A stretch of 64,000 nucleotides of DNA, from contig CM074196.1 in NCBI GenBank assembly GCA_037179385.1, forward strand, positions 32,636,486 through 32,700,485, in the 5' to 3' direction. The DNA is from Holothuria scabra (taxonomy: Eukaryota; Echinodermata; Holothuroidea; Aspidochirotida; Holothuriidae). The position numbers and the translations under genes are program-made. Within the stretch, counting starts at the first letter, position 1. Each line of letters begins with the position of its first letter. Shown here piece by piece: positions 48,276 through 59,700 of the stretch. The notes under the pieces are model-generated. The model made no database searches. It saw only the letters and a list, made by a program, of their open reading frames with translations, and was not told where the DNA came from.

Positions 48276-50734
48276 TGTTTCTAGAGTCATGAAAACCTTT
48301 TTAAATTTGATAAAAATGGTTGATGGAGAGCAGTAACCTTAAAAAAATTGAGAGCCACTTTATTATCAAAAAGTAACAGTATGGACTTCCACTACAAAAG
48401 CAGCATTTTTCACTGTTCTGTTTTTCATACGAGAAAAGTCAGCAATGTTTCCATGGGGGTTGGGAAAGGGGAAGGGGTGGAGGATGAAAACACATTTGCA
48501 GCAATGTTTGAATTTTCTTCAACAAATAACCTTTAAAACCCTTCAGAAGTTCAGATTGCCTCTGGTAATGGCTTTGAAACAAACTTTTGTCAGCCTGAAC
48601 CCACCTGTAATTTTGGCCAAGGGTTTCATCAATTTGGACTAGAGGTTTAGCAATCAATAAATCCTCCTCCTATTTTTCCCCCTTTTTTTTTTTTGTTTTG
48701 TTTCTGGTAGAACCCCTGGTAGCTTTTTTGAATCTACCTGCCTATACCAATGATTACCAGTGGCGTCACCAAGGGGAGGGGGGGAAGGGGGCATTCATAT
48801 TTATGCTTTTCAAATAAAAGTATTGCAAAAACATGGTAAACACCTGGGAAATGCCATTTACGTCTGTCTCAGAGGTTTTGTTTTTTTCAAAACTTCCTGC
48901 ACACTTCTGACTTCCCCAACAGATGGTGGTTCACAGCTCAGGTAACTGTTCAGGCAGGATTAGGCCTACATCTTTCCTTACGAAACTCGCATTTAACTGC
49001 ATTTAACTGCCCATCAACTGTGTCCTTTTTCTCTTTCTAGTCTAGCTTACTTGAAGTTAACCTGGAGGTAATTTTTAGACCAGTGTTAAGTCCATAAAAT
49101 TACCTAATAAATTGCAACTTTCATGTCTATGACTGTCTGGCTGGGGATTTGTCTAGCCTTGAGATCTGCTGTGCCAATGCACAGTTTTTAGCACTACTGA
49201 AACTTGATAGACAATATTATCCAAGTTGAACTTGAGTTTCACATAAAGTTCTAAATTTTATGTTCAAAGGAAATTACAATTATAACCATAAATTAGAATT
49301 TCCCAATATCAGCAGCCAGAATTTCTTAAGTTTTATAAATTCATAAAATCCATGGGGGAAGAGCAGGAAACCTTTCCTGCCCGATTCAACCATAGAAAAA
49401 TGATATATTATGCATACATTGATGTGAATGTTAGATACTGCCTGTGTGACTTACAGTTTTTTAAAAACATGCTTCCTTAACACAAGGCCTTGGGAGGCAT
49501 TTATAATAAATGGAGTATAAAGGAGGCATTAATTATACACAGCAGGTTGATTTCAATTCATCACTAAACAAAAACATGCTTCTAAAAAGAAGCATAAATA
49601 TGATGTCTTTTTTCTGAAACCAAACTAATTTGCATAATATGTACCTAAAGTGTGAAATTTAAAAACTATTATGAGTACGAAAAATGAATTCAAACAGTCC
49701 AACTTACATATGTATTCATAGCACTCTCCTAAGCTGAAATGTAAAATGTCCAAATACTTTCACTCAACATAAATTGGTTGATTGTGCAATAATTTGTGAC
49801 GTCTTTGTTACATGACTTAAAATAATCTTTGTATTTCTTATTTAAGAAAGCTACTGCAGTTTGTGTCAAAACATGATCCAGATGTTACTGTTGTGGGGTG
49901 ACCTGACTAAACAAATCCTCTCTGTGCAACATACTTAGCAAGACAAGAGCCCAATGGGCACTGTGGTTCCTTGCTGGATATTATATGAACTAGTGTACAG
50001 CCAGTCCTCGAAATAGAGCGAAGCGAAAGCTCATACTCAATGTTTGTAACATCTTCACAAGGGGTATTTTAGTACTTATATTACATGATATCCGTGATTA
50101 AATTTTTGTGGCCTAACTTACATTCAACTTGTATAACGCTTGGTGATCCTTCATAAACATTTCCTTATTTCCATATGTATTTATGTTTGTAATCAAACTT
50201 GATATTATCACCAACAAACAATACACAATGTGGTTAGAGAAAGAAAAATACCCCTTCTACTGTACTTCTGTCATAAGTTATTTTTACCTGCTCTCAAATA
50301 AAACTTGTTATTACTTTAAAACAATCTACCATTTGTCCTGTTTGCTATCTCTACACAGAAAACAGGGTTTATTCAGCAGTAAAGCAGAAAGCAAGTGATT
50401 AATGGGGTGTGATAATAGAATGAGGATTAGGTTACCCCACAGAGCACAGCAGTATTAAAGAAACATACTGTATAATCTGTGCATTGCTTCCACTGGCAGA
50501 GAGACCAGTTTAATGCAGTGTGACCTGTGCTCATTGAAATCTACAGATTTCAGTTACTGCCCTCTTACAACTTTGAATGATCCAAAATCTGTGTACAACC
50601 TGAAGTAATCATTACTGAGCGAATGTAAAGACAAAATTTATAAGGTGTTTGGGTGTGTAAGCATGCAAAACCAGGTGACATAAAAAATCTATTGAACCTA
50701 TCTTAGCTTACAACATTTTCTAAATAACATTTCC
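48276..50734. other. M-Ras intron 1, no recognised gene
   Basis: Contains a diverged family-I-like stretch at about 49680-49880 (AACAGTCCAACTTACATATG, TTGTGCAATAATTTGTGACG) and a T-rich run near 48688. Otherwise I see nothing. Confidence 0.5.
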
Positions 50735-50810
50735 AGTGGCTGACCTCCAGTGACCTTGATGACCTTTGACCTTAACCAAACACAGATTGATTTGAAATGT
50801 CCTTTTTACC

Positions 50811-51106
50811 TTAAAGGGCCAAACCTCTCACCCCAACACACAGTTTTGGAACCCGGGTACCCAAATTCTCAATTGGCTCAGCTCTTTGATTGACAGCTAA
50901 TTTCAAACAATGCAGAGTGCTAAAGCTTATATTACACAGCATGTATGGTACGGAGAGTGTTTTGATTAGTACATAGAGTTTTTCTATACTCACCCTGAAG
51001 CAATAAACTGAGATTGTGTCTGGATGAGGATGAATTTCAGACAATTGTGGGAGGGGCTTGGTTAGGAGAATTGGTACTGTTTGGGGTGAGAGAACTGGGC
51101 CTTTAA
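50811..51106 (-). repeat. Family A MITE inside the 145-bp-repeat relative
   Basis: TTAA at both borders. Ends AAAGGGCCAAACCTCTCACC and GGGGTGAGAGAACTGGGCCT, nearly perfect inverted repeats. Confidence 0.92.
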
Positions 51107-51145
51107 AATACTGTTTTAAAACGTTTTTCAGTGTTTGACCCCTGG

Positions 51146-51546
51146 CACGCCTCGATTTTCAGAAAAATTTATGGTTGTCCTTTGGACAACCAATTCAGTA
51201 TTTTTAGTTGTCCTAAACAAAATTTGGTTGTCTGAAACATTTTGCGCTCAATTACAGTACAAAACAGTAATTGTGTTTACCTATAATCACTCTTGAAGAA
51301 TAAACAGGTATGATTTTTGTAAGACAAAATCACTTTAAGTCTGAAATTGTATGATGTAAAAGTTGAAATAGTTGTTCAGTCAGCAGTATATACTTCTTCC
51401 ATCATATAAATAAGCAGGCTGCTTGAATAAAATTCATTGTGAAAGAAAAATGGTTGTCCATCGGACAACCAACTTTCAACCTTTGGTTGTCCGTATATAA
51501 TTTTAGTTGTCCAGGACAATTGGACAACCACGAAAATCGAGCCCTG
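51146..51546. repeat. hAT-like MITE (family H) rich in GGTTGTCC palindromes
   Basis: Ends CACGCCTCGATTTTC and GAAAATCGAGCCCTG are inverted. Flanked by CCCTGG direct repeats (51140-51145, 51547-51552). Within 400 bp the word GGTTGTCC or GGACAACC occurs at least seven times, several as back-to-back hairpins (GGTTGTCCTTTGGACAACC, GGTTGTCCATCGGACAACC) near both ends. Confidence 0.8.
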
Positions 51547-51832
51547 CCCTGGTGACCCCAGATGACCCCTTGACCTTCACCAAACATATCAGATTTCATC
51601 CTTACACAATAACATACCAACACACCAAGTATGACATCTATCCAAGTTTCCTGCCTTGAAATATCATGTTGAGAAGGTTTTTAGTTTTTGACCTCTGGTG
51701 ACCCCAAATGACCTTTGACCTCCACCAAAAACGATAGGGCACACCTTCAAACTATGGCACTTCTATATACCAAGTTTCAATTTAATCCAACTTTCCCTTG
51801 TTGAGTTACAGCGTACCCAAGATAGCATCACA

Positions 51833-51867
51833 GACACACACACACACACACATACACACACACACAC
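51833..51867. repeat. CA microsatellite
   Basis: ACACACACACACACACACAT followed by more CA steps, part of the element tail. Confidence 0.9.
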
Positions 51868-52349
51868 GCCAAGCTGACTACATAGGTTCCTTTTGCTAAT
51901 GCAAGGAACCAAAAACAGGAAAGAGTTCAGGGTCATTTAATCATGTCCTAATACCAAAGGGAAACAAAGCTGGCAATGTGAGCTGTACAAGAAGAAAGTC
52001 ACACATTAGTGAACAAAGCACCATTTTGATTTAAGTGAATAAATTTCAACATTTACTATCTCAGCAATGGATCAAGCTATGACAAGAGGAGTTAGATAAA
52101 AAAAAATCATTTTGCAACCTTTAAGATATATATTTTTTAAATTCTAGAGTTAATGAGAGACACTCATCGCCCTCACTACATTTTTGCGTGGTGAATACCA
52201 GTAAAACTTTCAAGACTGATTTTGTCACCTTAGTGATCCAGGTCTGTTGAAGAAAGCAAAATATCCAAGGGGGTGGGGGGGAGGTGGAGGCCACCCCATC
52301 ACTTTTGACTCCTCCCCAGAATGGCATAAGGACATTGATGTGCCCCATC

Positions 52350-52739
52350 CACGGACTTGTATACATGGACAGAGCATGTAACGTGTACATCCTATCCATA
52401 GCTGGTCACCACCGACTGTGACACAAAAGGCACACCAAGATGGGCGCTATGAACCTAAAACTCATCTGATTTAATGACGACTCTGTAATATTTTAAGCAA
52501 AAGTTACTCTTGAATAGGAAAAAATATCACATTCCTGCAATGTGTGAAGTGATTTTGACCTTAACTTGCCATATTTCAAAAATATTTCAACTTTCTTGCA
52601 AAATATGGGAATGTACTTCAGCAAGTCCAAACTTTCACACAAAACATAGCAGACGGCCATCTTGGTGTGCATTTTCTCACATGTACCGTAGCGAAAATCT
52701 ATCGTGTAGTATGCTCAGTCCATGTACAGGAAGTCCATG
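52350..52739 (-). repeat. Family C hAT-like MITE, copy 3
   Basis: Ends CACGGACTTGTATACATGGA and CATGTACAGGAAGTCCATG. Inside lie CACACCAAGATGGGCGC and ACGGCCATCTTGGTGTGC. Flanks GCCCCATC and GTCCAATC (GTCCCCATC in the duplicated copy) are consistent with a target duplication. Confidence 0.8.
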
Positions 52740-53690
52740 GTCCAATCTAAAACTGCTTGTTATGCATGGCTATGGGCCAGTTTGTTGGCAGTGCCTGAAT
52801 TCTGTTTTGACCAGTATTGGATGCTTAAAGGGACAATTAATTTTCTGCAAATTTACCCATTTTGCTTTCACACAATGCATTGCAAAACTTAAAGGCCCAG
52901 TTTTCTCACCCCAAATAGTACCAATTCTCCCAACCTCCTTACTTAAGCCCCTCCCACAATTGTCTGAAATTCATCCTTATCCAGTCACAATTTCAGTTTA
53001 TTGCTTCAGGGTGAGTATAGAAAAGCTCTGTGTGTATAATCAAAACACTCTTAGAACAGTTCATGCTGTGTAATATAAGTTTTGGTAATCTGCATTTTTT
53101 GAATTAACAGTCAGTCAAAAAGCTTGGCCAATGGAGAGTTTCTGTACCCCCCTACAAGAAGTGTAGTTCGGGGTGAGGGTATTGGCTGTAGCGAAAATCT
53201 ATCCTGTAGTATGCTCAGTCCATGTACAGGAAGTCCGTGGTCCCCATCTAAAACTGCTTACTATGCATGGCTATGGGCCAGTTTGTTGGCAGTGCTGGAA
53301 TTCTGTTTTGACCAGTATTGGATGCTTTAAGGGGCAATTGATTTTCTGCAAATTTACCCGTTTTGCTCTTACACAATGCATTGCAAAACTTAAAGGCCCA
53401 GTTTTCTCACCCCAAAGAGTACCAATTCTCCCAACCTCCTTACTTAAGCCCCTCCCACAGTTGTCTGAAATTCATCCTTATCCAGTCACAATTTCAGTTT
53501 ATTGCTTCAGGGTGAGTATAGAAAAGCTCTGTGTGTATCATCAAAACACTCTTAGAACAGTTTATGCTGTGTAATATAAGTTTTGGTAATCTGCACTTTT
53601 TGAATTAACAGTCAATCAAAAAGCTGGGCCAATGGAGAGTTTCTGTACCCCCTACAAGAAGTGTAGTTCGGGATGAGAGTATTGGCCCTT
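52688..53690 (+). repeat. 500-bp tandem duplication
   Basis: The segment starting GTAGCGAAAATCTATC at 52688 recurs at 53188, exactly 500 bp on, with few changes. It contains the end of the C element, a unique ~150-bp spacer (GCATGGCTATGGGCCAGTTT, GTTGGCAGTG) and a family-A MITE. The break joins TATTGGC inside the first MITE's right end to TGTAGCG. Confidence 0.92.
52889..53187 (+). repeat. Family A MITE (first duplicate, right tip lost)
   Basis: Left TTAA and AAAGGCCCAGTTTTCTCACC. The right end stops at GGGGTGAGGGTATTGGC, where the duplication joint lies, so the last bases and TTAA are missing. Confidence 0.9.
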
Positions 53691-53693
53691 TAA
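53390..53693 (+). repeat. Family A MITE (second duplicate, complete)
   Basis: TTAA borders, left AAAGGCCCAGTTTTCTCACC, right GGGATGAGAGTATTGGCCCT. Near-identical to the copy 500 bp upstream. Confidence 0.92.
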
Positions 53694-53867
53694 GTTTCAA
53701 TCTAATTGCTACTTAAGTAGCATAATTACAGTAAATGTCATTGCACCAGAATAGTAAGTGACCATCACAATTCCCGCTTGGGTTTCCCTTTCCTGTATCA
53801 ATTAAGTGACTGTGTCAATCTCATGTAGTGGGGCAAGTATATTCTACAGTAGAACAGTTCTGAAAAG

Positions 53868-54107
53868 GTGAGACTAGAACAAGACCTCTTGAAAGTGCTT
53901 GAAAGTAATGCTTTCAACTCTCCATCCCTTCAAGAAGATCTTGAGATGTGGACACTTCTTATGAGTGAGCAACTCCTTACAGGCATGTCAGCTCTGGTCC
54001 ACCCACTCACTTATAGCTGGGATGACATCATCCACCAAGTGCACACACAGATACACATTGCTATATCTAGGGACTCTGACAAAACAGTGAATGATCTCAT
54101 CAATTAA
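53868..54107 (+). other. 79-codon open frame, function unknown
   Basis: The frame MRLEQDLLKVLESNAFNSPS continues LQEDLEMWTLLMSEQLLTGM and ends KTVNDLIN. Its composition is protein-like and it lies outside the recognised repeats. It has no start context, splice partner or domain I recognise. It could be an old element fragment or chance. Confidence 0.2.
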
Positions 54108-54422
54108 CAATTTTGAGGAGGTGCAGTATCTAGTTATGTCAGCATCCACTGTTTAAACACAATGCATCACAGTTAAAGGTCTCTATATTCTCTGAAGTGT
54201 CCATACAGATTTATTCAGACACAACTCAGGCAGAGAAAAGTCTAACATTTTGCATGTGTGTATGTGTGTATTCATTTAACCAAGGGAATGAAGCCAAGTT
54301 TTTAAAGGGCTACTAATTATGTAAATGAAGGATATAATATTGTGTATAAAGAACCAAAAGAACATGAAATAAGGAAAAAATTGTGATCAGATTGTGACAC
54401 ACACACACACATGATCCTGATC

Positions 54423-54732
54423 TTAAAGGCCCAATTCTCTCACCCCAAATAGTACCAATTCTCCTGACCTTCTTACTTAAGCCCCTCTAACAAGTGTCTG
54501 AAATTCATCCTTATCCAGTCACAATCTCAGTTTATTGCTTCAGGGGGAGTATAGAAAAGCTCTATGTATATAATAAAAACACTCTCAGTACAGTTCATGC
54601 TGTGTAATATATGCTTTGGTAATCTGCATTGTTTGAATTAACAGTCAATCAAAAAGCTGGGCCAATAGAGAGTTTCTGTACCCCCCCCCCCCACAGGAAG
54701 TGTAGTTTGGGGTGAGAGGATTGGCCTTTTAA
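54423..54732 (+). repeat. Family A MITE
   Basis: TTAA at both borders, ends AAAGGCCCAATTCTCTCACC and GGGGTGAGAGGATTGGCCTT. Body TTCAGGGGGAGTATAGAAAA. A short C run (54683-54692) interrupts the right half. Confidence 0.92.
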
Positions 54733-55169
54733 TTAGCCATGTCTTAGACAACGAAGCCCCATCAATAGTTGTTTCATAATTTGTCATCTGCATGTGTCTG
54801 CCACACCCAGGCAAACACACCCAAACACACATACACAGAAAAATCAAGTTTGTGAGCTATTGTTTTCACTAGTACCTTCATTATAAAACATACTGTACAC
54901 TTATTCCAAGCAATGTAGCGGCATACTGATTTGTCTTTGCTATGTACAAACTCCTTGTCCTAATTTAATACTGTAAACATAAATGGAACAGGGACTTTCT
55001 TTTCACCTGGATTAATTAGAAAGGCACTCATGGGCATGCTCTATTAGTGGTGATGTCATTTCACTTTCAAAGGGCAAAACCTTACACTCAAAATATTTGA
55101 TAGTTACTCTCAGTTACGAGCTGTGCATGCACCAGCAAAAAGGCATTTGAGCATTGCTCTTGTCCTTGC

Positions 55170-55317
55170 CATGGCTGGAAAAAACTAGCAATTTGGGAAG
55201 CTCACTGCAGAAAAATCTGGTATTTGGAGGAAAATTTGACTACTTTTGTATGTAAACATGTTAAGTCTTTGGGAAATTTTGATTTGCTTGCTGGAAAATT
55301 TACATTTTTTCCAGCCC
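55170..55317. repeat. Dispersed repeat L, copy 2
   Basis: CATGGCTGGAAAAAACTAGC at the left and TTTTTTCCAGCCCTC at the right form short inverted ends. Matches 37348-37526 reversed. Confidence 0.6.
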
Positions 55318-55495
55318 TCTAAAAAACAGCCCTTTCCATAGGAGAACCAAATACACTAGTGTCTCACTGACAAGTCCCCCCCCCACATTGAATAATGCAT
55401 TGAAGTATATATCTAACACATACTTTAACTTCTGTAGCCTGTTTGACAACAGCAAACTAAAGAACCAACAAAATTTAAATTTAAAGGGTAGGAGC

Positions 55496-55887
55496 CATGG
55501 ACTTCCTACACATGGACAGAGCATACTGTAGGGTACACTGTCCCTACCGTATGTGTGAGAAAAAGCGCACCAAAATGGCCGACTGCTATGATTTTTGTGT
55601 GAAAGGTTGGACTTGCTCAAGTATATCACCATATTTTGCAAGAAAGTTGCAACATTTTTGAAATATGGCAAGGTAAGGTCAAAATCAATTCACACATTGC
55701 AGGAATATGATATTGTTCCCCATTCAAGCTTAACTTTTGCTTAAAATATTACAGAATGGTTGTCAAATCAGACAATTTATAGCTTGACGGCGGCCATCTT
55801 GGTGCGCCTTTTTTGCCCCAGTCAGTGGCGACCAGCTACGGATAGGACGTATAGGTTACATGCTCTGTCCATGTATATAAGTCTGTG
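55496..55887 (-). repeat. Family C hAT-like MITE, copy 4, nested in B
   Basis: Ends CATGGACTTCCTACACATGG and ATGTATATAAGTCTGTG. Flanks GTAGGAGC at 55488-55495 and 55888-55895 are identical. Contains CACCAAAATGGCCGAC near the left and CGGCGGCCATCTTGGTGCGC near the right. Confidence 0.92.
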
Positions 55888-56080
55888 GTAGGAGCAGTCA
55901 CACCAATCTTATTTTGAAACAACAGTTAAATCTCACAATCCACTGCTTATTTTTCTTGATAATACTGTCTTTCGTAATATCTTAGGAAATCAATATTGCA
56001 TATTCAAGGTGAACAAAACAGTTGTGGTACTCCTAGTAAATTTCACATCTGAGGAGAAAAAAGTATTGTAACATGACTCT

Positions 56081-56332
56081 CAGGGTTGTCACCATACCGG
56101 TCGGGGCTGGTCGGGACTAACCAGCACTGGACATTGCCAACCGGCACAACACCTAAAATACAAGGCTTCCGACCGGCACAAAAACGATCTCTACTGAAAA
56201 AATAATGAAATTGATACTATAGCTGAAAAATTAATGGGTCAAAAATGAGGTGGATTAAATGGGGGCAGGGTGAGGTACAAATATTGAGTCAGAAGTTTAG
56301 CCGGCACTCAAATTGGGCTGGTGACAACCCTG
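56081..56332. repeat. Family D hAT-like MITE, copy 3, nested in B
   Basis: Ends CAGGGTTGTCACCATACC and GGGCTGGTGACAACCCTG. Flanks ATGACTCT at 56073-56080 and 56333-56340 are identical. Confidence 0.95.
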
Positions 56333-56460
56333 ATGACTCTCAATAGCCAATCATGAAACAGGATAGTCTACTATACAACATACTTCAAGTTGGGATGACT
56401 GCATTTCCCCTTTAGGCAATGGCAGAATATATAAACACTCCAAAGAAAATTCTCCTATCT

Positions 56461-56770
56461 TTAAAGAGCCAATCCTCTCATCTCAAACTACACTTCTTGT
56501 AGGGGGTAACAGAAACTCTCAACTGGCTAAGCTCTTTGACAGACTGCTCATTCAAACAATTGATACAGAGTACCAAAGCTTATATTACACAGCATGAACT
56601 GTACTGAGAGTGTTTTGATTATACACATTGAGCTTTTCTCTACTCACCCTGAAGCAATATAAACTGAGATTGTGTCTGGATGTGGATGAATTTCAGACAA
56701 TTGTGGGAGAGGCTAAAGTAAGAGGGTTGGGAGAACTGGTTCTGTTTGTTTTGAGAGAATTGGCCTTTAA
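56461..56770 (-). repeat. Family A MITE
   Basis: TTAA at both borders, left AAAGAGCCAATCCTCTCATC, right TTTTGAGAGAATTGGCCTTT. The body TGGATGTGGATGAATTTCAG followed by ACAATTGTGGGAGAGG is typical. Confidence 0.9.
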
Positions 56771-59700
56771 AACTGTGCATTTATCAGCCCAGTTTGTCTG
56801 TGATTTCTCATAAAATTGCATCACGCATTTGTTATTGATTCCATTACCCAGGTAAGTATATCTCGCATAGTATTATTTTGTCTGTAATCACAATTAGGGC
56901 CCACTGGTGCAGTAAACCCAGACAGAAATCACATACACCTCATTGAACATAAATTTGGCTACAAGGGATCCATCACGCATATTAATCAATCTCTACAATT
57001 CTTTCTGCATGAGCATTTGCATTCAACTTTGACAAAGTGGCTTTGCTGAATGGAGCTTTTCAAATCACTATCAATTCAACTCCCAAATTGACAGAGTGCA
57101 AATTATTAATCCTATTGTTGTGCTGTTATTGGATCTATACTGTACATCTGAAAAACAGAACAAACTCCTGGGAAAATTGGTTCAAATTTTTGACAACACA
57201 CATCAGCCCTACTTGTAACAGAATAGAATGCAACTTTTTCTTGCAAATTCCAGCCCACATATTGATGCACTCTGATGGGGAATCTTTCAATATGGAATCA
57301 GAATCATAGGCAACTCACCATATACCCGCAGTTTCAATACGTGTTACAGTACTGTAGGTCACACTGAAGAGAACGAATTTCCACCAAAGCCACACCAAAG
57401 CTAAGGTACAGTTGTTTAATAGTTATCCCTATAGGTGCCCCCTGTGGGATGGGAGTTGTAGAATATTCCCATGGCATTTCCCACCTGTTGCAAGAGGGGA
57501 CTATACGAAAACCAAACTGAATTTTTCATTAAGTTGACTGACACTATGTAACACATTCGTGTTGGTGTGCCGTTACATTTTTTACAGCAGCAGAGTGCCA
57601 CCATGAGTTGGCACATAATGTACCATAAAATTTTCTTTCCGCAAGCTCCCTCAAGTGGCCAGAAACGGCACTTCCCACAGGTTTATGAAAACTGCATGAT
57701 TAGAGTGGAGATGCTGTGTCTGAAATGATGTCATCTCTAAAAAAAGAAAAGAGAAATTTAACGTTTGGGACAGTGTAAACCCAATTGAGGGTAATGTTAT
57801 GATTGCCGGACTGCCCTGTGGAAAACCATATGAATGGCCACTCTAACAGCTTCAGTACATTAACAGTGACGGGAAAAATGCAGCCTGCTATGTGGGCTGC
57901 ATTTCAAATTAACTTTAAACTGCATGTGTACATACCTCCCTTCATGTGAGAGCCAAATAAACACTTCAATGTTCCTAGAAATGACAAAAACCTCTTTTTA
58001 ACTTCTTTGATAGGCAAATGATAACATGCTTCAAGTTAAGATATACACAGTACATATCTAATGAGGAAGAGATATGGACGTTACCCGAAAATGCCAAATT
58101 GCTGGAGTGGTTGTCATCCCAAGCAGGAAAATTTATACACTAGTAATTAATGGTTAAAAATTAGCTAACCCCAAGATCTCCAAGAACAGAACCAGTTTTG
58201 AAGTGAAGAAATAATCACTGCAATGGCCCAGTTCAAGTAAGCCAATAATGCCCACAGCAGTATGAAAGTGGAGCCAGAGCCCCTATAGCCCAATCGCCAC
58301 GGCCCTGAAGGATGTTCAAAGAGAGGAACTCTGTTTGCCAACCTGTCTGTAAGCCTAAACTGACTAAAACTCTAGGTCTGAATAATGAATCAAGTTATTT
58401 CAGAGGCTGATGCGTTACCTACAATGACTTCTAGTATGACTGTCTCTAATATTCATAAATTCAACAAGAGAGATTAGCAATGTAAGATGAAGTACTCACT
58501 GTCTTTGTTGTGATAATCTGATTAATGGTTAATAACAACATAAAAACAGAAAGAAGAAAAAAAAAAACAAATACCCTGATGGAAACTGAAAATGATACCA
58601 CCCTTTTATCTCGTAAGTGTTTGAACTAACTGAAATTAAGAAACAAATAGGGCTGTTAGATTCAAAGGTTTACATTAAACTTTATGTGAAACTGTTTTAC
58701 TTTAAGTTCAAACAAGCTGGAAACTTTATCTCTCAGCACACTTACTCAGCAAATGCTGACGTGCAGCTTTCCATATATACAGACTTGAGAGCATGCAATT
58801 CTTCCTTATTTCCTACACAAGTTTACGAGTCAGAAGGTATAATAAGCTTGACTCAAGAGCTCCTTGAAAGTTATACAGGTGACAATGAGTAGACACAAAT
58901 ATCGTGTATGATGTCTGTTCTTTACACAGAATTATTTCAAGATCTGAAGATCACTTACACGAAGAAAGGAAACCTAGGCCATCTTTTACAGATGTAAGAG
59001 AAGTGAACATCCAGTTTTTCCTGAAACTGTTTGAAACATGATTGTCAGCCCGGGGAAGGGGGGCGGGGAGACGTCTAGGGGGAGGCTTCACATGGAAGGG
59101 GCCTAGGTGAAAAACAGTGAGCTATCTTTTTCTGTTCATCAAGCATATTTCTGCTGTAAAAGTAAAATTATGTAAAAAGATTACAAATGACCTACAAACT
59201 CCTCCTATATACTTTTGGCCATGCCAAAAACAGTGACCATGCAAAACTTTTTGTCATGTACAGTATATTGAATTGATTCCCAAATAATTTTGCTCAAGAC
59301 TGCCAATTTATTAAAATCAAGAAATTTTACACCTTTGATCTTTGCTTATAGAACTTTAAAGAGAGATAGCTTGGGTAACCCAGGGTTAAAAGGGGGAAGG
59401 GATGCTTCCCACCAATTTGAATCAAACTAGCTTTTTTTGGGGGGGGGTTGGTTTTTTGCCTTTAATTCAATGTATTAAACATGAAAATTAACTGTCCGAA
59501 ACATTAAAATTAACTTGACATTATTTTGTTTCTGGAGCCAAGGTCAGGTTGTTTTCCAGCCCACACCCCCTCTGCAAACATGTTTGATTGCCACATATTT
59601 ATCTGATCTGATATTAACATAACACCTCAGACAGACAGTCCAAAAAAAATCTATGTGAAACTCTGCTGGAATCAAATCACACAACAGTTTTGGGAAATAC

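Larger units (their letters stand above)
50735..51910. repeat. Dispersed relative of the 145-bp repeat with CA tail, broken by two insertions
   Basis: Host pieces: GCTGACCTCCAGTGACCTTG and GATGACCTTTGACCTT (50740-50775), GTGTTTGACCCCTGG (51131), then GGTGACCCCAGATGACC (51551) and ACATCTATCCAAGTTTCCTG (51639), GATGACCTTTGACCT-like words, then TCACAGACACACACACACAC and CACGCC. The right end has an 8-bp stem hairpin, GGTTCCTT ... AAGGAACC, at 51888-51911. A family-A MITE and a hAT-like MITE interrupt it. The layout (short internal repeats, CA tail, terminal hairpin) recalls Helentron-type non-autonomous elements such as the pearl/CvA families of bivalves; this placement is inference. Confidence 0.7.
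55481..56415 (-). repeat. Family B MITE hosting two nested insertions
   Basis: Outer pieces: TTAAAGGGTAGGAGC (55481), then AGTCACACCAATCTTATTTT (55896), AAAAGTATTGTAACATGACT (56060) and CAATAGCCAATCATGAAACA (56341) to TTCAAGTTGGGATGACTGCA then TTTCCCCTTTAG. A C element and a D element sit inside, each with its own target duplication. Confidence 0.88.

Noticed and set aside
52510..53073. 187-codon + strand open frame
   Set aside because: It runs through a family-C MITE, a spacer and a family-A MITE, and its second half reappears in the 500-bp duplicate and in other A copies. It is a by-product of repeat sequence.
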